Shown piece after piece: positions 18,545 to 26,903 of a stretch of 64,000 nucleotides of DNA. The stretch covers positions 806,001-870,000 of the forward strand of contig NZ_FOMD01000002.1 in the NCBI RefSeq assembly GCF_900112525.1. Reading direction: 5' to 3'. The stretch's first letter is position 1. Every line of letters begins with the position of its first letter. The DNA is from Klenkia taihuensis (GTDB lineage Bacteria; Actinomycetota; Actinomycetes; Mycobacteriales; Geodermatophilaceae). A program made the position numbers and the translations under genes. The notes beneath the pieces were generated by a model that ran no database searches, was not told the DNA's origin, and saw only the letters and a list, made by a program, of their open reading frames with translations.

Positions 18545-19801
18545 TCAGGGCAGGAGGGTGGCGGCCAGCGCCCGGGCGGCGCCGGGGTGATCGGCCGCCA
18601 GCAGGCCGGTGGCGGCCAGCACGTAGGCGGCGTCCACCACCACCTCGGTGCCGCCGAGCACGCCACCCGCCCCGCCGCGGTCGGCGGCCAGCCGGGCGAC
18701 GACGGCGTCCCGGCCGGGCGCCGAGGCGTGCCGGAACACCCCGCCGGAGAGCACCACCAGGCCGACGCCGCGGGCCGAGGAGCCCCCGGGCCCGTAGGCG
18801 GCCTCCGCGCGCAGGTGCCGGCGCAGCGCCACGGTGGCCGCGGCCTCGCCCAGCGCCAGCGCGTCGTCGGCCAGCGGGGGCAGCGACTCCGCCGCCGCGG
18901 CCGCCCGCAGGTCCTCGACCGCGTGGTGCACGCCGAGGTCGCCCTCCACGGTGCGCCGGTGCGCGGGGACGCCGACGGCCTCCCGGCGCAGCGCGGCCTG
19001 CTCGGCGTCCAGGTCGGGCACGCAGTAGACGTCGGTGGTCGCGCCGCCGACGTCGAGCACCACCACGCCGGGCACCTCGGCGGCCGCCCGCAGCCCGGCC
19101 AGCACGACGACGCCGTCGAGCACCGCGTCGGGGGTCACCGCGCGCACCCACTGCCGCAGCCGCGGGTCGGCCGAGAGCTTGTCGCCGCCGATGACGTGCT
19201 CCAGGAACACCGCCCGGATCGCGGCCCGGGCGGGCTCGGGCACCAGCTCGCCGATGTCGGGCAGCACGTTGGCGCAGACGGTGACCGGCAGGCCGCCGTC
19301 CCGCAGCACGGCGGCCACCTCGTCGGCGACGTGCGCGTTGCCGGCCAGCACGACCGGGACGGAGCGGTCCTCCCCGGCCAGGGCCGCGGCGTTGTGCCGC
19401 AGCACCGCGGTGTCGCCGCCGTCGGTGCCGCCGACCAGCAGGACGACGTCGGGCCGGGCGGCACCGAGCGCGGCCAGCCCGGCGGCGTCGAGGCGGCCGG
19501 CGGCCACGTGCACCACCCGGGCGCCGGCCGACAGCGCCGCGCGGTGGCCGGCCTCGGCGCTGATCAGCTGCTCGTAGCCGACCACGGCCAGCCGCAGCCC
19601 GCCGCCGGCCGAGGAGCAGGCCCGGACGGGGACGTCACCGAAGCCGGCCGTCGCCTCGAGCACGCCGCGGACGACGTCGTCGAGCGTGGTGGGCGCCTGC
19701 GCGGTGGCACGCAGCTCCCCCGTGGTCAGGTCGACCAGCGCCGCCTTGGTGAACGTCGAGCCGATGTCCACGCAGGCGACGACGGCGTCCGGGCTGTCCA
19801 C
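18545..19801 (-). CDS. GlmL/MutL-like ASKHA ATPase (glutamate mutase L family)
   Basis: A 418-residue protein of the actin/Hsp70-like ATPase superfamily, annotated in relatives as glutamate mutase L, the presumed reactivating chaperone of B12-dependent glutamate mutase. The N-terminal phosphate loop VACVDIGSTFTKAALVDL, VVLLVGGTDGGD and VVVLDVGGATTDVYCVPD are all present. The mutase subunits themselves (GlmE/GlmS) are not in this window, so either they lie elsewhere or the protein serves another B12 enzyme. The ATG at 19801 is well supported. It is 31 bp downstream of the acetate symporter gene on the same strand and may be its last co-transcribed gene. Confidence 0.85.
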   Translation of the reverse strand: MDSPDAVVACVDIGSTFTKAALVDLTTGELRATAQAPTTLDDVVRGVLEATAGFGDVPVRACSSAGGGLRLAVVGYEQLISAEAGHRAALSAGARVVHVAAGRLDAAGLAALGAARPDVVLLVGGTDGGDTAVLRHNAAALAGEDRSVPVVLAGNAHVADEVAAVLRDGGLPVTVCANVLPDIGELVPEPARAAIRAVFLEHVIGGDKLSADPRLRQWVRAVTPDAVLDGVVVLAGLRAAAEVPGVVVLDVGGATTDVYCVPDLDAEQAALRREAVGVPAHRRTVEGDLGVHHAVEDLRAAAAAESLPPLADDALALGEAAATVALRRHLRAEAAYGPGGSSARGVGLVVLSGGVFRHASAPGRDAVVARLAADRGGAGGVLGGTEVVVDAAYVLAATGLLAADHPGAARALAATLLP

Positions 19802-19832
19802 CCCGGCAACCTAGCCGGGGTGGACAGGTGCC

Positions 19833-21458
19833 TCAGTGCTGGACGGCCTTCTCGGCGCCGATGCCGGTCAGCGAGCGGACCTCGAGCTCGGCGTACTTGT
19901 CGGCGTCGGCCCCGCCCCGGTCCAGCACGGTGCCCAGCCAGCCCAGGAAGAAGGCCAGCGGGATGGACACCAGACCCGGGTTGTTCAGCGGGAACCAGGA
20001 GAACCCGTCGCCCTGGATGAGCGAGGGCGAGACCCCGGTGGTCGGGTTGACCGGCGCCCCCGACACGACCGGCGAGAAGACGATCAGCACCAGGCAGGAG
20101 ATCAGCCCGCCGTAGATCGACCACAGCGCGCCGCGGGTGGTGAACCGCTTCCAGAACAGCGTGTAGAGGATCGTCGGCAGGTTCGCCGAGGCCGCGACGG
20201 CGAAGGCCAGCGCCACCAGGAAGGCGATGTTCAGCCCGGCCTGCAGCGCCAGGATGCCCAGCCCGATGGCGACCGCGCCGATGACGCAGGAGGTGATCCG
20301 GGCGACCCGGACCTCCTGCGAGCCGCTCGCCGTGCCCTTCTTGATCACCGAGTTGTAGATGTCGTGCGCGAAGGACGCCGACGCGGTGATGGTCAGCCCG
20401 GCGACCACGGCGAGGATGGTGGCGAACGCGACGCCGGCGATGATGCCCAGCAGCACGGTGCCGCCCAGCTCGAAGGCCAGCAGCGGTGCCGCGGAGTTCA
20501 CCGCACCCGGCGCGGCCAGGATCCGGTCGGCGCCGACCAGGGCACCGGCGCCGTAGCCGATGACCAGGCTGAACAGGTAGAAGAACCCGATCAGCCAGAT
20601 CGCCCAGACCACGGACTTCCGGGCGTCCTTGGCGGTGGGCACCGTGTAGAAGCGCATGAGCACGTGCGGCAGGCCCGCCGTGCCGAGCACCAGGGCCAGG
20701 CCGAGCGAGACGAAGTCGAGCTTCGAGGTGCCGGTGGCGCCGTACTGGCCCATCGGGGAGAGCACGTCGCGCGGGGTCGCCTGCTGCGTCGCGGTCTCGG
20801 CGGCGCCGCCGAGCAGCGAGGAGAGGTTGAACCCGTACTTGCCGAGCACCCACACCGTCATCACCAGCGCGCCGGCGATGAGCAGGGTGGCCTTGATCAG
20901 CTGCACGTAGGTGGTGCCGCGCATGCCGCCGACCAGCACGTAGAAGATCATCAGCGCGCCGACGACCACCACGACGAGGGCCTGCGCGCCCGCGCCGCTG
21001 ATGCCCAGCAGCAGGGTGACCAGGCCACCGGCGCCGGCCATCTGGGCCAGCAGGTAGAACAGCGAGACCGCCAGCGTGGACAGCGCGGCCGCGGTGCGCA
21101 CCGGGCCCTGCCGCATCCGGAAGGCCAGGACGTCGGCCATGGTGAACCGGGCGGTGTTGCGCAGCAGCTCGGCGACCAGCAGCAGCGCGACGAGCCAGGC
21201 GACCAGGAAGCCGATCGAGTACAGGAAGCCGTCGTAGCCGTAGACCGCGATGGCCCCGGCGATGCCCAGGAACGAGGCCGCCGAGAGGTAGTCGCCGGCG
21301 ATGGCCAGGCCGTTCTGGGTGCCGGAGATGTTGCGGCCGGCCGCGTAGTAGTCGGCGGCGCTGGCGTTGCTGCGGCTGGCCCGGAAGGTGATGACCAGCG
21401 TGATGAGCACGAACACGGCGAAGATCGAGATGTTCACCGCGGGGTTGCCGATGGTCAC
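19833..21458 (-). CDS. actP: cation/acetate symporter (ActP, SSS family)
   Basis: Takes up acetate and other short carboxylates with a cation across the cytoplasmic membrane. The 541-residue protein has about 13 hydrophobic helices and the solute:sodium symporter signatures GDYLSAASFLGIAGAIAVYGYDG near the N-terminus and GTAGLPHVLMRFYTVPTAKDAR in the middle, both diagnostic of ActP. The GTG at 21458 overlaps the stop of the DUF485 gene by four bases, the usual yjcH-actP order. Growth on acetate would also need acetyl-CoA synthetase, which is not seen here. Confidence 0.94.
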   Translation of the reverse strand: MTIGNPAVNISIFAVFVLITLVITFRASRSNASAADYYAAGRNISGTQNGLAIAGDYLSAASFLGIAGAIAVYGYDGFLYSIGFLVAWLVALLLVAELLRNTARFTMADVLAFRMRQGPVRTAAALSTLAVSLFYLLAQMAGAGGLVTLLLGISGAGAQALVVVVVGALMIFYVLVGGMRGTTYVQLIKATLLIAGALVMTVWVLGKYGFNLSSLLGGAAETATQQATPRDVLSPMGQYGATGTSKLDFVSLGLALVLGTAGLPHVLMRFYTVPTAKDARKSVVWAIWLIGFFYLFSLVIGYGAGALVGADRILAAPGAVNSAAPLLAFELGGTVLLGIIAGVAFATILAVVAGLTITASASFAHDIYNSVIKKGTASGSQEVRVARITSCVIGAVAIGLGILALQAGLNIAFLVALAFAVAASANLPTILYTLFWKRFTTRGALWSIYGGLISCLVLIVFSPVVSGAPVNPTTGVSPSLIQGDGFSWFPLNNPGLVSIPLAFFLGWLGTVLDRGGADADKYAELEVRSLTGIGAEKAVQH

Positions 21459-21811
21459 TGCTGGCCCTCCGACCGGTACTCGTGGGCCTCGAGGCGGGTG
21501 CGCATCTCGTCGGCGATGGGGTCGGTGTTGCGCGCCGAGTAGGCGACGTAGGCCTGGGTGATCGCGAACGTGGTCACGAACTGGCCCAGGCCGAGCAGGA
21601 TGCCGAGGTTGACGTCGCCGAACACGTGCGTGTTCATGAGGTCGACCGCGTAGGTGGAGAGCAGCACGTAGAGCAGGTACCAGGCCAGGAAGGCCACGGT
21701 CATGGGGACGGCGAAGCGCCGGAAGCGGCGCCGCAGCTCGGTGAACTCGGGCGAGTCCTGAGCCTGCCGGTACTCCTCGGGGGTGAGCAGCCGGCGTTCG
21801 GGTTCGGTCAC
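21455..21811 (-). CDS. DUF485 small membrane protein (YjcH), ActP partner
   Basis: A 118-residue protein with two transmembrane helices. A charged N-terminus including RRRFRRFAVPMTV leads into LAWYLLYVLLSTYAVD and a second helix, LGLGQFVTTFAITQAYVAYS, the DUF485 consensus. It is nearly always found directly upstream of actP and is thought to assist or modulate the symporter. The ATG at 21811 is used. It is divergent from the Rieske gene, with a 50-bp gap that must contain both promoters. Confidence 0.92.
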   Translation of the reverse strand: MTEPERRLLTPEEYRQAQDSPEFTELRRRFRRFAVPMTVAFLAWYLLYVLLSTYAVDLMNTHVFGDVNLGILLGLGQFVTTFAITQAYVAYSARNTDPIADEMRTRLEAHEYRSEGQQ

Positions 21812-21861
21812 GGGGGGTGCACCTCACTGTGGTTCCGCTGTGTGATCGCCGACACTAGAGG

Positions 21862-23160
21862 GTGGCTCCGACAACCGGTACGAGGACGTCACCGCCGGGC
21901 AACGTGGCGGGAACGCCGGTGCGGTCCGATGGTGCTGTGGCATCGAGCAGAGCCCTCTCCCGCCCCTCCCCCGGTGGCACCGGCTGGTTCCCCGTCGCCC
22001 GCGCCGCCGACGTCGGCGGCACCCCGCTGCTGGTCGGCGCCGGCGGCCGGCCGTGGGTGGTCGTCCGGCTGCGACCCGGCGGCGAGGTCACCGCCCTGTC
22101 GCCGCACTGCCCGCACCGGCTGCTCCCGCTCACCTCGGCCACCGTGGTCGGCGGCGACCTGCGCTGCGCCGGGCACGGGTGGACCTTCGCCGCCGACGGC
22201 CGGTGCCGCGGCGTGCCCGCGCTGGGCCCGGACGCCGTGCCGCCCCCGCGGGCCGACCTGTCCGCGCCCTGGGCGGTCGAGGAGCGCGACGGCTGGGTCT
22301 GGGTGGCCCCCGACCGCACCCTGCACCACCGCCCGCCCCGGGCGGTCGCCGGCACCACGGCCGAGCCGGTGCCCGCGCTGCCCGCGCCGTCCGGCCCGGT
22401 GCTGGGCAACGTGGCCCCCGCGCTGGGCCGCGCCTGGCACCCGGTGGCCCGTGCCGACGCCCTGGAGGAGGGTGGCTGGCTGTCGGTCCGCCTGCTCGGG
22501 GCCACCCGCACGCTGCAGCGGCGGGGCGGGGTGGTCACCGCCGAGCCGCCGGTGGCCGGCGTCCGGGAGCGGGACGGTGCCCTCTGGCTGGCCCCGGAGC
22601 CGCCCTGCGGCACCGACCTGCCCGCCGAGGTGTTCCCCGGGCGCACGCAGTGGCTGCCGGCGGTGCGCACCGGCACGCCCGCCGCGGTGCTGATGGACGC
22701 CGTCCTCGACCCGGGCGCCCCCGGCGTCGTCGCCGAGGTGGTGCCGGTGGCCGGCGGCTGCACGGCCCGGTGGGCCGACGGCGGGCGGCAGGTGGTGGTG
22801 CACCTGCGGGCGCCGTTCCAGCTGCGCCGCGACGAGACCCTGCCCGACGGCACCACCCGGTCGCTGCTGCTCCTGCTCCAGCCCGAGGACGCCGACTCCA
22901 CCCTCGTGCACGCCCGGGTCGCCCTGGGCGGCCGGCCGGGCCGGGTGCAGCTGGCCGCCGAGGCCCAGCGGGTGGGGGCCGAGCTCGAGGCCCTCGACGG
23001 GGCGCTGCCGGTGACCGGTCTGCCGCTGACGCCGCGCGACGAGGTGCACCTGCCCACCGACCGGCTCGGCGTGGCCTACCGGCACGCCCTCGCCGACCTG
23101 CTGGTCACCGCCCGCGGGACCGCCCGCACCGAGGAGGACGACGATGTGGCCGCTGCCTGA
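21862..23160 (+). CDS. Rieske [2Fe-2S] protein related to ring-hydroxylating oxygenases, catalytic part degenerate
   Basis: A 432-residue protein. An intact Rieske domain occupies about residues 40-155: FPVARAADVGG, the first cluster ligands in CPHR, the second in CAGHGW, and DGWVWVAP at the end. A segment from RAWHPVARADALEEGG to RERDGALWLAPE follows and looks like a second, shortened Rieske domain without Cys or His ligands. The C-terminal third should carry the mononuclear-iron motif (Asp-x2-His-x4-His) of VanA-like oxygenases. At the matching place it reads LMDAVLDPGAPG with no histidine. It may be an electron carrier or a non-catalytic relative. The start is uncertain; GTG at 21862 is the longest option. 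Confidence 0.7.
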   Translation: MAPTTGTRTSPPGNVAGTPVRSDGAVASSRALSRPSPGGTGWFPVARAADVGGTPLLVGAGGRPWVVVRLRPGGEVTALSPHCPHRLLPLTSATVVGGDLRCAGHGWTFAADGRCRGVPALGPDAVPPPRADLSAPWAVEERDGWVWVAPDRTLHHRPPRAVAGTTAEPVPALPAPSGPVLGNVAPALGRAWHPVARADALEEGGWLSVRLLGATRTLQRRGGVVTAEPPVAGVRERDGALWLAPEPPCGTDLPAEVFPGRTQWLPAVRTGTPAAVLMDAVLDPGAPGVVAEVVPVAGGCTARWADGGRQVVVHLRAPFQLRRDETLPDGTTRSLLLLLQPEDADSTLVHARVALGGRPGRVQLAAEAQRVGAELEALDGALPVTGLPLTPRDEVHLPTDRLGVAYRHALADLLVTARGTARTEEDDDVAAA

Positions 23161-23238
23161 GCCCCGCTGCCCCGCCGGCTGGGACCCCCCGTCGCTGGTC
23201 CGGCTGGCCCTGGACCACGGGACGGACGACCCGGCGGG

Positions 23239-25494
23239 TCAGTCGAGCTGGAGCGTGAGCACCGCGAGGTCGTCGGAGGCCAGCACGACCAGGTCGTGGA
23301 CGGCATCGCAGACGGTGCGGGGGTCGGCCGACACCGGCAGCGACGCCCACCGCTGACGCAGCGCCGCCAGGCCCGCGTCGATGTCGCGGCCCGGGCCCTC
23401 GGCGCCGGGCTGCTCGATGAGCCCGTCGGTGTAGAGCAGCAGCTGGCTGCCCACCGGCACCTTGTGCACCGTGCTGGACCGCGGCGGCAGCAGGTCGGCC
23501 ATCCCGGTGCCCAGCAGCAGGTCGTGGTCGTCGCAGAACAGGTCGACCGAGCCGTCGGGGGTGCGCAGCAGCACCGGCGGGTGCCCGGCGTTGGCGCACT
23601 CGACCACCCAGGCGTCGCCGCCGTCGGCCGGCGGGGTGGCCCGCAGCAGCGCCGCGGTGGCGATCACCGGCAGGCTCAGCACCTTCAGCAGCCGGTCGAC
23701 GCGGGCCAGCACGATGTCCGGGGCCGGCTCGTCGGTGTCCCAGCAGGCGCTGCGGATGAGCCCGCGCAGCTGGCCCATCGCGGTGGCCGCGGTGATGTCG
23801 TGCCCGGCGACGTCGCCGATCACGATGCCGGTGGCCCCTCCGGGCATCGGGAGCAGGTCGTAGAAGTCGCCGCCCACGGCGGCCGCGGCCGAGGCCGCGG
23901 TGTACCGGGCGGCGGCGGTGATCCGCGGCAGGTCGGGCAGCTCGGGCAGCAGGGCGTGCTGCAGGGTCTCGGCGACCGAGGCCTCGCGGCTGTAGATGCG
24001 GGCGTTGTCCAGCGCCTGGCCGGCCCGCCGGCAGAGGTCCTGGGCGACGTCGAGGTCCTCGACCGAGAACCCGTGAGCCGCCTCGCGGACCAGGGTCATC
24101 GCGCCCCAGGTGCCCCGCTGCGAGGGCAGCGGCAGGGCCAGCAGCGAGCCGACCCCGAGCTGGGTGAGCACCTCGCCGTCGGTCAGGCCGCGGGCGTAGG
24201 GCTCCAGCGCCCGGTCGTCGAGGTCCTCGCGGAGCACCGGCTGGCCGGTGAGGAAGGCCTCCCGCACCGGCGCCGCCCGCGGGAAGGGCCGGCCGAGGTA
24301 CGCGGCCTCCATCGCGTCCAGCAGCGGGCGGACGACGTCGCCGTCGCGGTGCAGGCTGGTGGCCGAGGTGATCAGGCCGTCGTCGTCGACCTGCCAGATG
24401 GACACCCAGTCGGCCAGCCGGGGCACGCAGAGGCGGGCCAGCCGGTGCTGCAGCTCGGCGGTGTCCAGGCTGCCGACCAGCTCGGTGGTCGCCTCGGCCA
24501 TGAGGGCCATCCGGGCGCGGGCCTCCTCGGCGTGCCGGCGGGCGGTGCGCTCGGACTCGTGGGCGGCGTCGCGCTCGGCGTCGGCGAGGACCCGGCTGGT
24601 GACGTCGGACTGCACGCCGACGAAGGAGACGAGCTCGCCGGCGCCGTCGTAGACCGGCGAGATGGAGACGTGGTTCCAGAACGCGGTGCCGTCGGGCCGG
24701 TAGTTGAGCAGGGTGACCGCGGTGGACCGGCCGGCCGAGAGGTCGTCGACCATCTGCTGCACCGCGGCCGGGTCGGTGGCCGGGCCCTGCAGGAACTTGC
24801 AGTTGCGCCCGATCGAGTCCTCGAGGGAGTACCCGGTGACCTTGGTGAAGGACGGGTTGACCCAGACCAGCGGGTTCCCCTCCTGGCGCGGGTCGGAGAT
24901 GGTGAAGCAGATGTCGGTGGCCAGCACCGCGCGCTCGCGCAGCGACTGCAGCACCGCCTCGGGGTCGTCGGCGCCGGTGGGCTGCTCGACCGGGAGGAAC
25001 ACCAGCAGCGAGAGCTGCTCGTCGTGCGCGCCCTCGCCCAGCGGGAAGCCGGTCGCCCAGACGACGGGGCCGCGGCTGTCGGCGGTGCCGCGGTCGGTGT
25101 CGGCGACGCCGTCGGTGCCGCGGATGCGCACCGGCTCGCCGGCCACCGGCTGCCCGGCCGCGACCCGGGACAGCGGCGCGGAGGTCTCGGTCAGCGGGTT
25201 GCCGTCGACGTCGGTGACCCCGGCGGCGGCCGTCCACGCGTCGACGGCCACCGGCAGGCCGACGTCGCCGGCGAGCTCGAGGGCGGCGGTGTTGGCGTAG
25301 GTGACCTGCCCGTGGGACCGGTCGACCAGCAGGACGGCGATCGGGGAGTCGCCCAGCACCCGCGGCAGCGCGGTGGCGCCGGGGCTGGCACCGATCACGG
25401 ACAGGGCCTGGCTGGCGTCGTCGACGACGGACTCCTGCATCTTCGTGTCGACGACGTTGGGCACGCCGGACCCGACGACGTCGCCGTTCACCAT
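23239..25494 (-). CDS. LOV blue-light photoreceptor fused to GAF and PP2C (SpoIIE) phosphatase
   Basis: A 751-residue cytosolic signalling protein. Domains in order: a divergent PAS (about 40-170); a LOV domain (about 190-310) with the photoactive GRNCKFLQG loop (Cys232) and the flavin-contacting residues in WVNPSFTKVTGY, LNYRPDGTAFWN and GVQSDVT; a coiled-coil; a GAF domain (about 345-520); and a C-terminal PP2C/SpoIIE phosphatase with VGGDFYDLL, IGDVAGHD, LLLYTDGLIE and the final SDDLAVL metal aspartates. Light should form a Cys-flavin adduct and alter dephosphorylation of an anti-anti-sigma factor, as in RsbP-type stress switches. No anti-sigma or antagonist gene is adjacent. An AGAGTA (TACTCT on the minus strand) at 25501-25506 suggests leaderless initiation at the ATG at 25494. 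Confidence 0.92.
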   Translation of the reverse strand: MVNGDVVGSGVPNVVDTKMQESVVDDASQALSVIGASPGATALPRVLGDSPIAVLLVDRSHGQVTYANTAALELAGDVGLPVAVDAWTAAAGVTDVDGNPLTETSAPLSRVAAGQPVAGEPVRIRGTDGVADTDRGTADSRGPVVWATGFPLGEGAHDEQLSLLVFLPVEQPTGADDPEAVLQSLRERAVLATDICFTISDPRQEGNPLVWVNPSFTKVTGYSLEDSIGRNCKFLQGPATDPAAVQQMVDDLSAGRSTAVTLLNYRPDGTAFWNHVSISPVYDGAGELVSFVGVQSDVTSRVLADAERDAAHESERTARRHAEEARARMALMAEATTELVGSLDTAELQHRLARLCVPRLADWVSIWQVDDDGLITSATSLHRDGDVVRPLLDAMEAAYLGRPFPRAAPVREAFLTGQPVLREDLDDRALEPYARGLTDGEVLTQLGVGSLLALPLPSQRGTWGAMTLVREAAHGFSVEDLDVAQDLCRRAGQALDNARIYSREASVAETLQHALLPELPDLPRITAAARYTAASAAAAVGGDFYDLLPMPGGATGIVIGDVAGHDITAATAMGQLRGLIRSACWDTDEPAPDIVLARVDRLLKVLSLPVIATAALLRATPPADGGDAWVVECANAGHPPVLLRTPDGSVDLFCDDHDLLLGTGMADLLPPRSSTVHKVPVGSQLLLYTDGLIEQPGAEGPGRDIDAGLAALRQRWASLPVSADPRTVCDAVHDLVVLASDDLAVLTLQLD

Positions 25495-25583
25495 GGGTGC
25501 AGAGTAGATCGTTTGCGCACGACCGACCGACCCGACCACCCCGCCCGGAGGACTTCTGCCGCGCCGGGTGCAGGATCGGGGTC

Positions 25584-26042
25584 GTGGGTCCGGTGGAGGG
25601 TGTCCCCGAGCTCGGCACGGACGGGCCGGAGGTGGTGCTCGTCGGCGTCGACGGCTCGGACACGTCGCTGCGCGCGGCGGCCTACGCCGCGGGCCTGGCC
25701 CGGCGCCAGCGCTCCCGGCTGGTGGTCGTCCACGTGCGCACCGGGACCACCCCGCTGGCCGGCCTGGTGCCCGGGTCGGCCGCGGTGGCCAGCGGCACCG
25801 CCCGGGAGATCGCCGACGAGGTCGAGGCCCTGGTCGCCCGGGGTGCGGCGCAGGTCGGCATCCCGGTCGAGTACGTCCCGGCCGACGGCGACCCGGTCGT
25901 CGAGATCACCCGCATCGCCGATGCGCTGCTGGCCGACGCGGTCGTGGTGGGGGCCTCGCAGCAGGCGGGGCACCGGTGGGTGGGCTCGATCGCCGTCCGG
26001 CTGGTGAAGGCCGGCCGCTGGCCGGTCACCGTCGTGCCCTGA
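25584..26042 (+). CDS. universal stress protein (UspA family)
   Basis: A 152-residue single-domain Usp. VVLVGVDGSDTSLRAAAYAAGLA forms the first strand and helix, and the ATP-binding stretch VVVGASQQAGHRWVGSIAVRLVK matches the G-x2-G-x9-G-S/T consensus except that position two reads Ala. The protein is cytosolic and likely nucleotide-binding, with roles in dormancy or stress survival. The GTG at 25584 gives a normal length; a TTG/GTG form further upstream would add an unlikely extension. It is divergent from the LOV phosphatase gene by 89 bp, so the two could share a regulatory region. Confidence 0.87.
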   Translation: MGPVEGVPELGTDGPEVVLVGVDGSDTSLRAAAYAAGLARRQRSRLVVVHVRTGTTPLAGLVPGSAAVASGTAREIADEVEALVARGAAQVGIPVEYVPADGDPVVEITRIADALLADAVVVGASQQAGHRWVGSIAVRLVKAGRWPVTVVP

Positions 26043-26128
26043 CCCTCCGGTGTGACGAAACGGACGATCCTGTTCTGTAGACGATTGGTCACCCGTTCGT
26101 CAGCGGCGCACCACCCGGCGGTGGAACC

Positions 26129-26830
26129 ATGGGTGGCGTGCAACGGACCTCCGCGCCCTCCGGCGCCTTCATGGACCTCGACGCGCTGACCGGTCGGACC
26201 TTCGACGGGGTGCTCTTCGACATGGACGGCACGCTGATCGACTCGATGCGCGGGTCGCTGGCCGCCTGGCACGCCTGGGCCGCCGAGTTCGACGTCGACC
26301 CCGCCGCGCTCGGCGCGCTCGGTGGGCTGCCCGCCCGGCGCATCGTGGCCGAGCTGGTGGACGGGGCCCGACGAGCCGACGCGCTGGCCCGCATCCACGA
26401 CCTGGAGGTGGACGCCGCCGGCGAGGGCATCGAGGTGCTGCCCGGCGCCGCGGAGGCGTTCACGGCGCTGCCGGCCAACCGGGTCGCGATCGTCACCTCC
26501 TGCACCGGCCCGCTGCTGGCCGCCCGGCTGGCCGGCTCGGGCCTGCACGCCCCCCGGGAGGTCGTCTGCGTGGACGACGTCGTCAACGGCAAGCCCTCCC
26601 CCGACCCGTTCCTGCTGGCCGCGCACCGGATCGGGGTCGACCCGCACCGCTGCCTGGTGGTCGAGGACGCCCCCGCCGGGCTGGCCGCGGGCCGGGCCGC
26701 CGGGTGCGCCACGCTGGCCGTCGGCGACACCCACCACCACAGCGAGCTGGAGGCCGACGGGTACGCCCCCGACCTCGCGCACGTGCACTTCCGCAGCGGT
26801 CCGGCGGGCATCACCGTCGAGCGCGCCTGA
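26129..26830 (+). CDS. HAD-superfamily sugar-phosphatase-like hydrolase
   Basis: A 233-residue HAD subfamily IA phosphatase. All four motifs are intact: the nucleophile loop VLFDMDGTLIDS, motif II IVTSCTG, the lysine in NGKPSPDPF, and the acidic pair in CLVVEDAPAGLAAG. The helical cap between motifs I and II resembles beta-phosphoglucomutase and the DOG1/YfbT 2-deoxyglucose/sugar phosphatases, so a small phosphosugar is the likely substrate. The ATG at 26129 gives an extended N-terminus; the ATG at 26171 (MDLDALTG) is an equally plausible start. It is probably transcribed alone. Confidence 0.88.
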   Translation: MGGVQRTSAPSGAFMDLDALTGRTFDGVLFDMDGTLIDSMRGSLAAWHAWAAEFDVDPAALGALGGLPARRIVAELVDGARRADALARIHDLEVDAAGEGIEVLPGAAEAFTALPANRVAIVTSCTGPLLAARLAGSGLHAPREVVCVDDVVNGKPSPDPFLLAAHRIGVDPHRCLVVEDAPAGLAAGRAAGCATLAVGDTHHHSELEADGYAPDLAHVHFRSGPAGITVERA

Positions 26831-26903
26831 TCCCCGGGGAGGACCCGCAGATCCCCCCTGGGGACGACGACAGCGCCCCCGCGCGCTGCCTAACCTGCCC
26901 GGG

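Noticed and set aside
23144-23356. A 70-codon frame starting inside the end of the Rieske gene (ATG overlapping its stop)
   Set aside because: The overlap looks like coupling, but the product has no recognisable fold and its second half lies antisense within the LOV phosphatase gene.
23296-26007. A 903-residue plus-strand frame opposite the LOV phosphatase gene
   Set aside because: Antisense shadow. The minus strand encodes an unambiguous multi-domain protein.
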